A stretch of 64,000 nt of DNA, taken from contig NC_021658.1 of assembly GCF_000418325.1 (NCBI RefSeq), positions 6,497,501 through 6,561,500 on the forward strand, written 5' to 3'. Position 1 is the first letter of the stretch, and each line of letters starts with the position of its first letter. Of this stretch, positions 36,572 to 43,913 are shown in pieces. The translations under genes and the position numbers were made by a program. This stretch comes from Sorangium cellulosum So0157-2. GTDB lineage: Bacteria; Myxococcota_A; Polyangia; Polyangiales; Polyangiaceae. Under the pieces are notes generated by a model. That model made no database searches, was not told the DNA's origin, and was given only the letters and a program-made list of their open reading frames with translations.

Positions 36572-37557
36572 CGGGTGTCGGCCTCGAAGCAGTAGTGGCG
36601 GTGCGTGTAATCCGGGGACCGCACGGCGAACTCCACCTCGGCCTTCGCCGCGCCCGCGTGGGCGGCGAGCGGGAACTCGAACGCCGCCCACCCGTCGCCG
36701 TCGTGGTGCGTCGCCTCGCCCACGGTCTCGCCGTTCACGCGCACGGACAGCGTGACCGGCGCGCCCCGCCGCTCGCGCTCGATGATCCAGTACATGCCCG
36801 CGTGCCCCCGGATCACCGCGCCGAGCGGCACGTCGCGGAAGCGCGTGACGATCTCGCCGTCCCTGGGCGGGTGCGACCAGATGCACCGGCGCGGGCGGAA
36901 CTCCTCGTCGGCGATCACCGTCACCCCCACGTTGAAGAACGGGCCGCCCGGGCACTCGAAGCGCGCTGCGGGGAACGTCGGGTGGCCGCCGAGGCCGCCG
37001 GCGGCGATCCGCGCGCGCGGGTTCCAGCGGCACGCGGCCGGCGGATCGGTGAGGCGCGCGTCCGCCGACGCGGGCCCGACGTGATCGACGAAGTCGTAGA
37101 CGACGCGCGCGGGCGACGGGTTCACGAGGCGCCGGAGCACGAAGCGGCCGTGCTCCTGCCGCGCCTCCTCGCGGAAGCCCGCGAGCTCCTCGGCGCGCTG
37201 CCCGAGGACGCTGATCTCCACGGCGGCCGCGTACCGGCTCTCGTCGGGCCGCGCGGCGTCGCGCAGGGGCATCAGCGCGTCGCCGAGCGCGCGGCGCGCC
37301 GCCGGATCGGCCCAGGCGGGCGCCACGACGACGAGGTCGCCGGGCTGCCGCATCGCCTCGAGGGGCGCCTTCACCTCGCGCCAGGCGTCGAAGTCGGGCG
37401 TCCTCTGGCGGGAGTAGAGGTGCGCTGCGAGCTCTGAGAGCCCAAGCGCCGGCAGGCCGAGCAGCACGAGCAGGCCCCACCGATGGAGGAGCCGGCCGCG
37501 CGCCCTCGCCGCGCTGACCGCGGGTGAGTTCGTCTCGTGCCGCTGCGCCGAGGTCAC
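36568..37557 (-). CDS. Membrane-anchored protein of unknown function, coupled to the glycosyltransferase
   Basis: 329 residues. One N-terminal membrane helix (LLHRWGLLVLLGLPALGLSELAAHLY), then a periplasmic domain: first half alpha/beta with LVVVAPAWADPAARRAL and a nucleotide-sugar-like feel, second half beta-rich with MYWIIERERRGAPVTLSVRVNG and RHYCFEADTR. It shares an ATGA overlap with the following ArnT/PMT gene. The pairing suggests an accessory factor for sugar transfer at the outer face of the inner membrane. No named family recognised. Confidence 0.75.
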   Translation of the reverse strand: MTSAQRHETNSPAVSAARARGRLLHRWGLLVLLGLPALGLSELAAHLYSRQRTPDFDAWREVKAPLEAMRQPGDLVVVAPAWADPAARRALGDALMPLRDAARPDESRYAAAVEISVLGQRAEELAGFREEARQEHGRFVLRRLVNPSPARVVYDFVDHVGPASADARLTDPPAACRWNPRARIAAGGLGGHPTFPAARFECPGGPFFNVGVTVIADEEFRPRRCIWSHPPRDGEIVTRFRDVPLGAVIRGHAGMYWIIERERRGAPVTLSVRVNGETVGEATHHDGDGWAAFEFPLAAHAGAAKAEVEFAVRSPDYTHRHYCFEADTR

Positions 37558-37781
37558 GAGGCCCTCGAGGCGAGCCGATCAGCAGGCATCGGAGCGCGCG
37601 CCGCCGACGTGAGCAGCTCGGTCACGGGGATCACCGGCTTCGGCCTCTAGCACGAGACGTCGTGACAGCGCGAGATCCTCCACGTTCAGCGCTTGAAGCA
37701 GCGACACCGGCTGCCACACTGCGCCCTGATGGAGGACGCGACGCTCGAGCTGGAGCAGGGCATGGGCGAGCGGAGAGCCGC

Positions 37782-38201
37782 GTGACCCGCCTAGAGCTGG
37801 TCGTAAAGGGGATCCCGGTGTCCTCGCAAGCCGAGGATCGCACCAACCTGAAGCGATGGAAGGAGCGCGTAGCGCAGGCCGCACGAGACGCGATCAAGGA
37901 AGAAGACGAGCTCTATGGAGAGTGCCGAGGCATCCTCGTCTACTTCTACTTCGGGTCGACGGATCTGGACGTCGACAACATCATCAAGCCTGTCTCCGAC
38001 GCGCTCAACGGCATCGCCTACTACGACGACAAGATCGTCAGCGAGTGGATCGCTCGCAAGACCGATCTCGGCAGGACGGAGATCGTCGATCCACCTGCGG
38101 TGCTCGCAGAGCACCTCGCGAGGTGGATGGCCGCGGAGCAGCCCTTCATCTACGTTTGCGTGGTCGACGAGCCCCCGAATCACATGGAGTTGCCGAAATG
38201 A
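37782..38201 (+). CDS. RusA-like Holliday-junction-resolvase-family nuclease
   Basis: 139 residues. The RusA signature is clear: TDLDVDNIIKPVSDALNGIAYYDD, matching Asp, Asp and Lys at 63, 65 and 69 and the later Asp pair at 82-83, the known metal-binding and catalytic positions. Start GTG 37782 is favoured by the CGGAGAG seven bases upstream; in-frame codons before it look non-coding. Base composition is milder in GC than the neighbours. It overlaps the next gene by four bases (ATGA). RusA homologues are usually prophage genes; no other phage genes are nearby, so it may serve a defence-type module instead. Confidence 0.85.
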   Translation: MTRLELVVKGIPVSSQAEDRTNLKRWKERVAQAARDAIKEEDELYGECRGILVYFYFGSTDLDVDNIIKPVSDALNGIAYYDDKIVSEWIARKTDLGRTEIVDPPAVLAEHLARWMAAEQPFIYVCVVDEPPNHMELPK

Positions 38202-38833
38202 ACGCACGCGAAGCGCACGACCGGGCTGTGCAGAAGCTCGTGGACGAGTATGCGAGCAAGGGATTCCAGGTGCAGAAGGAGGCGGTGCTCCCGTTCGTGC
38301 TCGAAGGTGGACGCCGTTTGCGAGCCGACATCCTGGCCGAGCGCGACGACGAGCATCACGTCGTCGAGGTGAAGCTGCGAGGCGTTCGCGGCGAGCTCGA
38401 GGCTCGCCGCTGGGACGAGATCGCCAGGCAAATTCGCGCTCGACCCGGGTGGCACTTCAAGATCGTGCCCATCGAGCAGGATCCTCCCCCTCTTCCGGAT
38501 CCAGAGCGGATCGAGGCGGAGCTCACGAACGTCGAGGCGCTGCTCGATCAGGACAGGCTGGCGGCGGCGTTGCTCCTCGCGGCGTCGGCGTTCGAGGCGT
38601 CCGCGCGCCGGCGACTGCTCGCCGCAGGCGCACTGCTAAGGAGCGACACGCCGGCCGCGCTGGCCGAGCAACTCGTCGCTCAAGGGCACATCGAGCAGGA
38701 GAACTTCGTCCCGCTCCGGGATGCCATCGAGCTCCGAAACGCCGTCGTTCACGGCCATCTCGATCAGCTGCCGGAGCGCGACGCGATCCAGCGTCTCGTC
38801 GCGGATGCACGGCGGCTGCTCCATGCGGCCTAG
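38198..38833 (+). CDS. PDDEXK-type nuclease domain fused to HEPN-like domain
   Basis: 211 residues. N-terminal half: restriction-endonuclease-like motif RADILAERDDEHHVVEVKLR, giving Asp44...Glu57-X-Lys59, as in the AHJR-like PDDEXK group. C-terminal half (about 105-211) is all-helical and contains ELRNAVVHG, an exact R-N-X3-H (R-X4-H, Arg180/His185) HEPN ribonuclease signature. Translationally coupled to the RusA-like gene by an ATGA overlap. The domain assignment is by motif only; the fold of the first half was not confirmed by alignment. Confidence 0.75.
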   Translation: MNAREAHDRAVQKLVDEYASKGFQVQKEAVLPFVLEGGRRLRADILAERDDEHHVVEVKLRGVRGELEARRWDEIARQIRARPGWHFKIVPIEQDPPPLPDPERIEAELTNVEALLDQDRLAAALLLAASAFEASARRRLLAAGALLRSDTPAALAEQLVAQGHIEQENFVPLRDAIELRNAVVHGHLDQLPERDAIQRLVADARRLLHAA

Positions 38834-38948
38834 CGATCATCGTCTCAATCATGCGTGCGCGAGCGGTACGCAGCCGAGCAAGGCGGCGCGTGTCCCTGCG
38901 CATCGGGGCCGGAGGCGTCCAGCGCGCTGACGGGCCAGACGGCCTCGG

Positions 38949-41027
38949 CTACAGCTCGATCGCGTACACCAAGCTGCCGAGCGGCACGCGCTGCATGCGC
39001 TCCTCGATCACCCCGCGCAGCGCCTTCCACGCCCCTTCCTTCTCGACGTAGTCGTCGCGCAGGCGCTGCGCGGCGGCCTTGTCGCCGCGCGCCTTGATGC
39101 CGAGCACCGTCCTCGCGAGCGCCTCCGCCGCGGCGGGCAGCTTGTCGGCCTGGATCGCGAAGCACCCCATGTCCGCGCCGTTCGCCGCCGCCTCGCCGCG
39201 GTAGAAGCCGAGCGCGCCCGCGTCGAGCAGGCTGCCGAGCTGGATCGCGGCGAGCTGGCCGTACGGCCGCGGCTCGCCGTCGGCGGTGTACATCCCCTGC
39301 CCCACCTGCCGGAGCGCCCAGAACACCTCCAGCGTCTCGGCCATGCGGGCGAGCGCCGGATCGAGCACGCCCCGCTGCGCGAGCCAGCCGGTGAAGAAGA
39401 CCGCGCCGGTCTGGGCCTTGAGCTCCTCGAGCATCGTGGCGAGCGGCCCGCCGAAGGTCTCGTTGTCGGTCCTGCCCTTCACCTTGTAGTTCTGCGTCGG
39501 CCCCAGGTTGTGGGCCGCCTCGTGCAGCACCGTGCCCAGCGTCGCGACGGGCCCCTCGAGCGAGACGGACTCCATCGTGGCCTTGCAGAGGAGCGACGCG
39601 GCGGCCTCCCGGAGGGCGGCGCGGCTGTCGTCGTCGTCGAGGTTCACCATGGCCACGGTGCGGCCGCGGCCCTCGGTCGCGACCCGCCCCCAGTTCGGCA
39701 GGCTCTGCCCCGCGGTCCCGCCGGTCGCGGCGCGCGAGTCGCCGGCGTTCAGCACGACGTCGATGAAGTCGGGCAGGTGGAACGCGACCTTGCGCTCCTT
39801 GTACGGCGCGCCCGCGAGCTTCGCGAAGGCCCCCTCCATGTCGGCCTTCGCCGGGTCGAGCTTCTTCTGCCAGGCGAGCGACTCCTGGTTGATGCGCGCG
39901 AAGCTCACGTGGAAGCCCGCCTTGCGGCTGCACGGCTCCCAGTACGTCTCGTCCGGCCCCACGCGCAGGTACCACGCCGAGTTCTCCGCGTTCATCTTCG
40001 ACCACGGCTCGTCCGCGAGCTCCCACCGGTTGTCGAGGAACGCCTGCGACGCCGCGAGCAGGTACGCCTTGAAGGCGGCCTCGCCGGGGCTCTGGATCGC
40101 CTCGGCCGCGGCCTTGAGCTCCCGGCTCACCGCCTCCATCTCGGGCTTGTAGGCCTCGCTGTACGGCACGGCCTTGAGGGCGCCGCCCTCCTCGACGACC
40201 ACGGTGAACGGCGAGAGGAGCGCCTGCTGGTCGCGCCGCGCCTCGAGCGCGGCGCAGAACTTCTTGTCCTGCTGGAGCCGCGCCGGGTAGGCGCCGCTCA
40301 CGCGGGGCGGCTTGCCGGGCAGCGCGTTGCAGTTCGGGTCGTTGCGGGTCTTCGGCTGCTCGCACCAGGGCCCCTGGTTGCGCCAGAAGAGCGCCCGGCT
40401 CGCCGGGTCGTCGGCCGGGATCTTGTCGGCCATGCCGGCGGCGCCGAGCTGCTTCGCGTGGATCTGGTCGATCAGCGCGGCCACCTTGAGCAGGTGGCCG
40501 ACGATGGCCCGGTCCTCGGCGGACGCGCCGCGGAAGTCGGACCGGAGGAGCGACGGCCGGCCGGCCGCGAGCTCGGCGAGCACGGCGTCGCGGCGGCGCT
40601 GCTCGGCCTCGTCGAGGCCGGCGCGCGGGTGGCCCTCGGCCTTGATCTTGAGCATGGCCGCGTAGGCCGAGGTGAACTCCGGGGTGAACGCCCCGGCGGC
40701 GACCCAGGCGGGCGCCTTGGCGTGGTGCCAGAGGGCGGCGACCTCGTCGGGCTCGACGGCGCCCGAGCCGTTCCGGTCCCCGATCCAGAAGAGCGGCAGG
40801 TCGAGCTCCACGGCGATGCGGTTGAGGTCGAGCCGGGGGATCTGCCCGAACGGCGGCGCCGAGGGCGCGGCCTGGGCGGCGGGGGGCGCTGGCTCGGCGG
40901 CCTTGGGCGGCTCGGCCGGCGGGGGCGCGTGCGGCTGGACGCAGGCGGCCTCCGCGGCGAGGGCAGCGAGCCCGGCGAGCGCGGCGAGCGGGGCGCGGGA
41001 GGCGGGGGTCGGGAGGGCGGTCTTCAT
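38949..41027 (-). CDS. Secreted M49-like zinc peptidase (dipeptidyl-peptidase III type)
   Basis: 692 residues. Signal peptide with possible lipobox (EAAC), then a Pro/Ala spacer. The zinc motif HEAAH (502-506) in GTVLHEAAHNLGP and the second motif EELKAQ near 535 match the M49 layout of HEXX(G)H and EE(C/L)(R/K)A. Most M49 enzymes have a six-residue HELLGH; here it is the five-residue form HEXXH. An EF-hand-like start (GDRNGSGAVEPDEV) is also visible near residue 83. Likely an exported peptidase. Confidence 0.82.
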   Translation of the reverse strand: MKTALPTPASRAPLAALAGLAALAAEAACVQPHAPPPAEPPKAAEPAPPAAQAAPSAPPFGQIPRLDLNRIAVELDLPLFWIGDRNGSGAVEPDEVAALWHHAKAPAWVAAGAFTPEFTSAYAAMLKIKAEGHPRAGLDEAEQRRRDAVLAELAAGRPSLLRSDFRGASAEDRAIVGHLLKVAALIDQIHAKQLGAAGMADKIPADDPASRALFWRNQGPWCEQPKTRNDPNCNALPGKPPRVSGAYPARLQQDKKFCAALEARRDQQALLSPFTVVVEEGGALKAVPYSEAYKPEMEAVSRELKAAAEAIQSPGEAAFKAYLLAASQAFLDNRWELADEPWSKMNAENSAWYLRVGPDETYWEPCSRKAGFHVSFARINQESLAWQKKLDPAKADMEGAFAKLAGAPYKERKVAFHLPDFIDVVLNAGDSRAATGGTAGQSLPNWGRVATEGRGRTVAMVNLDDDDSRAALREAAASLLCKATMESVSLEGPVATLGTVLHEAAHNLGPTQNYKVKGRTDNETFGGPLATMLEELKAQTGAVFFTGWLAQRGVLDPALARMAETLEVFWALRQVGQGMYTADGEPRPYGQLAAIQLGSLLDAGALGFYRGEAAANGADMGCFAIQADKLPAAAEALARTVLGIKARGDKAAAQRLRDDYVEKEGAWKALRGVIEERMQRVPLGSLVYAIEL

Positions 41028-41190
41028 GGCTGGGGCTACCGTAGTTGGGCGCGCTCGGGGCTCCGACCCCTTTTCTGCGGGCGAGGTCTCGCCCTGAGCG
41101 TCTCGGCCGATGGCGTCACGTCCGCGGCGTCATCGACGACGCACGGTGTCTCCGTCGCAGCGGAGAACCGCTCTAGCGGCTACCGTAACG

Positions 41191-42705
41191 TCATGCGCGG
41201 CTCGGGCCAGGCCCCCATCCCGTCCTTGGCAGCCGCTGTCCGAAGATGCCGGCCAGGAGCTCTCCCGCGCCGTAGTAGCAGAGATAGGCGGAGAGCGCGT
41301 ACTTGAGCAGCACCGCCGACGCGGGGAGCGAGAGCAGGGCGAGGCTGGCGAGCATCGAGCCTGTGCCCACGACGAAGAGCCACCTCGACTCCACCATGCC
41401 CTTGAGCACGACCGACGCCGCGACGCGCAGCGCGCCGGAGACGAACGCCCAGATCCCGACGAGGACCACGAAGATCTCGACCACGTAGCCGCGCCGGAGC
41501 ACGAGGAGGCCGAGCAGGAGGCTCGCCACGCCGCGCACGCGCGAGAGGAGGCGCCGGACGGGCGGCTCGCGCGACGCCCCGAGCAGCGACAGGGCGCCAT
41601 CGGCGAGCGCGTAGACCGCGAACGCCGAGACGAGCAGCCGCCACCCCGCGGACGAGCCCTGACCGACGGAGATCGTCAGGGCGCCGGCGCCCACGGCGAG
41701 CGCGAGGGCGCCTTGCGCGATGAGGACCCACCGGGAGCGCTCCGGTCGGGTCGGCTTCGGGAAGAGCGTCCGCGCGGCGGCGTGCGCCGCGGCGATCGGA
41801 TTCTTCTTCGCCGGCGCGCGGCCGGGCCCGGCCTCCGGGCGCACCACCGGCATCTCGCGCTCGATCTCGCGGCCGTCTTTCCATTCGAGATAGCGCACGT
41901 GACCGTCCGGGGAGATGCGGAGAAAGGGGTTGTGGGGGCCGGTCCAGGATCCGCTGTTGAAGTACCAGCCACCGATACGACCTGGCTTGTGGGTGTGCCC
42001 GAGCACCGCCACGTCATGGTCGCCCCCCTTCTCGAGCGCTGCGCGGACCCCGGCCACGTGCTCGCCGAGCCGATCCGGGTTCTGCGCCGGCGTCAGGGCC
42101 GACGTGGGGCGCACGTCCCGCTTCGCGCCGCGCCCGTGCATCGTCGCCAGGGCGCGCCGCCAGATCGTCAGCATCGACTCGCCGAACTGCTCGAGGACGT
42201 CCTCCACGCTCCCGCCGCTCTCGAGGAGGGGAGAGCCGTTCTCGTCCTCCCACACGCCGGCGAAGATGGCGAGCATGCGGCCGAAGCCTGGATCGTCGCC
42301 GGCGTTGAAGGGATCGGTCTCGTGCCCGTGCGCGAAGCGGAACCGCTTGCCCCCGAGCTCCCGGACGAACGGCGCGCGCATGCGGGCGAAGAAGGGGTGA
42401 TGGAGGAAGTCGGTGTCGATGAAGTGCACGAGGTCGATGTCGTGGTTGCCGGGCACGTAGGTGAGCCTCAGCGAGGCGAGCTGGTCGAGGAGCGGCCGCC
42501 GCTTCACGAGCAGCAGGCTGAGGTTCATCTGCCAGAGCTCGAAGAGGTCGCCGAGGACGAAGAGCTCGCCCCCCTCGCTGCCCACGTGGTCGAGAAATGC
42601 GCGCAGCTGTGGCGTCTTCTTGCCTGTCTCGAAGTTGTCGCGCACGCCGCCGTCGCCGAGGTGCAGGTCGCTGATGACGAAGATGTCCCTGGCTGCGCCG
42701 TCCAT
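41191..42705 (-). CDS. Calcineurin-like metallophosphoesterase fused to HdeD-like membrane domain
   Basis: 504 residues. Residues 1-280 are a metallophosphoesterase of the LpxH/UDP-diacylglucosamine-hydrolase type: DLHLGDG, GDLFELW, PGNHDID, HGHETD and GHTH give all metal ligands. Residues about 340-500 form six predicted membrane helices (LLLGLLVLRRGYVVEIFVVLVGIW) resembling the HdeD/DUF308 family. Start ATG 42705 gives the expected N-terminus (IFVISDLHLGDGG). Divergent from the small secreted-protein gene across 189 bases. Confidence 0.83.
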   Translation of the reverse strand: MDGAARDIFVISDLHLGDGGVRDNFETGKKTPQLRAFLDHVGSEGGELFVLGDLFELWQMNLSLLLVKRRPLLDQLASLRLTYVPGNHDIDLVHFIDTDFLHHPFFARMRAPFVRELGGKRFRFAHGHETDPFNAGDDPGFGRMLAIFAGVWEDENGSPLLESGGSVEDVLEQFGESMLTIWRRALATMHGRGAKRDVRPTSALTPAQNPDRLGEHVAGVRAALEKGGDHDVAVLGHTHKPGRIGGWYFNSGSWTGPHNPFLRISPDGHVRYLEWKDGREIEREMPVVRPEAGPGRAPAKKNPIAAAHAAARTLFPKPTRPERSRWVLIAQGALALAVGAGALTISVGQGSSAGWRLLVSAFAVYALADGALSLLGASREPPVRRLLSRVRGVASLLLGLLVLRRGYVVEIFVVLVGIWAFVSGALRVAASVVLKGMVESRWLFVVGTGSMLASLALLSLPASAVLLKYALSAYLCYYGAGELLAGIFGQRLPRTGWGPGPSRA

Positions 42706-42894
42706 CGCCTTGCTCCGGGGTCGAGCGATCCCGCCATGAGACCGGCCGCGCCCCCTGCGCTGCATGAAACGCAAGCTGCATGCCGACGTGCCTCCCGATG
42801 CCCAACTAGGCCTCGTTCACAATCGCTGAAGCCGACCGTTTGCATCACAGTCAATCGCGCGCATGAGGAACGATGCCGCGCATGGAGGCGCATC

Positions 42895-43254
42895 GTGGGA
42901 ACAAACGGACTTTTGCCGAAACGACTGTGTGCAGCGATCGGATTCCTGGGCATGACAGGAATAGCCGCAAGGTCGATGGCCGAGACAGCGTCCCATGCCG
43001 CCCGCAACGTTGACACGTTCAGCGTTAAAAACTACAATTTTCCAACCAGCGCAACGACCCTGGAAGGAGCGTATTCACTCGACCAGAACGAGGCAGGCGA
43101 CGCACCGGCATCGCCGGAATGGACGAAGAAACAGTGCCGCAAGGCGTTCGAGCACAATATAAAACTGTGCAAGGCGTCTCCACCAGCCGTCCGACTACCG
43201 TGCATCGCGGCAGCTTTGGTACTGTTTCGCAGGTGCCTCAAGAACGCGCATTAG
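42895..43254 (+). CDS. Small secreted protein with exact CX10CX10CX10C
   Basis: 119 residues, start GTG 42895 preceded by GGAGG. Residues 1-29 look like a signal peptide (LCAAIGFLGMTGIAARSMA). The mature C-terminal region places Cys at 81, 92, 103 and 114, each exactly 11 residues apart (QCRKAFEHNIKLC, CKASPPAVRLPC, CIAAALVLFRRC). Base composition is clearly less GC-rich than flanking genes (e.g. AAAAACTACAATTTT). The ClpX-finger gene begins 18 bases after its stop. No similar family is recalled. Confidence 0.72.
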   Translation: MGTNGLLPKRLCAAIGFLGMTGIAARSMAETASHAARNVDTFSVKNYNFPTSATTLEGAYSLDQNEAGDAPASPEWTKKQCRKAFEHNIKLCKASPPAVRLPCIAAALVLFRRCLKNAH

Positions 43255-43271
43255 CCCAGGAGGGCTGCCAC

Positions 43272-43778
43272 ATGACGCTCGACGACGAGATCACGGAGGT
43301 CGAAGGCTTGGCTCAGGTCGCACGAAGCGCGGCGACCGAGAGCCTCGAACGCGCAACCAACGATCTGCGTCTTGGACGCGAGGCGCTGGATCGATACCAG
43401 CGACTCGTGGACGCCGCTATCACCAGCGCGGAATCCACGCTAAGACACTGTAGAAAAATAGCGGCGGATCCGACCGATCCTGCTCGAGCGCCCACGACCA
43501 TCGTGCAAGGGATGCTCGCGGCGACACGCGAGTCCATCGGATTGATGCATGCCGCGGTGGCCATCATCGATGAGCTCGCTGGAGCTGGAGGCCAGCTCGA
43601 CGCGGCCCGAGGTGATCGCGCGCACGAGAGAGGAGCTGCGGCACCCAGGTCATGTTCGTTCTGCGGAGATACAGGGTCGAAGGTCGTAGCCGGGCCGGAA
43701 GCCAACATCTGCGCCTCCTGTACTCGCCTGGCCTGTGGCGTGCTGGGAATCGAGCTGTCCGCGAGCGATACCGAGTAG
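43272..43778 (+). CDS. Free-standing ClpX-type zinc-finger (ZBD) protein
   Basis: 168 residues. The C-terminus has the ClpX N-terminal zinc-binding domain: CSFCGDTGSKVVAGPEANICASC with Cys at 128, 131, 147 and 150. No AAA+ domain follows. The first 110 residues are a helical, probably coiled-coil region (ESLERATNDLRLGREALDRYQ). Start ATG 43272 has a strong AGGAGG nine bases upstream and lies 18 bases after the CX10C gene stop, so they are probably one operon. It may act as an adaptor or substrate tether. Confidence 0.82.
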   Translation: MTLDDEITEVEGLAQVARSAATESLERATNDLRLGREALDRYQRLVDAAITSAESTLRHCRKIAADPTDPARAPTTIVQGMLAATRESIGLMHAAVAIIDELAGAGGQLDAARGDRAHERGAAAPRSCSFCGDTGSKVVAGPEANICASCTRLACGVLGIELSASDTE

Positions 43779-43913
43779 ATCGATCTCGCTGGCGAGCGTG
43801 GGTGCGACGCACGCTCGAGCAGCTCGCGGCCGTTGGGCAGATCCCGCAGCCCTCGCAGCTCATCCAGCGGGTGCTCAGGCGTTTGCTAGCGCCCTGCGCC
43901 GGCCAGATCGACC

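Noticed and set aside
34766-37480. One 904-residue minus-strand protein
   Set aside because: The frame is open upstream of the glycosyltransferase, but the true start is ATG 36571, with the upstream gene in another frame and an ATGA overlap.
37579-37884. 101-codon minus-strand frame upstream of and into the RusA-like gene
   Set aside because: Overlaps the RusA start region, has no clear start signal and no recognised motif; could be a gene remnant but cannot be supported.
37782-38833. Prophage fragment
   Set aside because: RusA is often phage-borne, but no integrase, capsid, tail, lysis gene or attachment-site repeat is visible around it.
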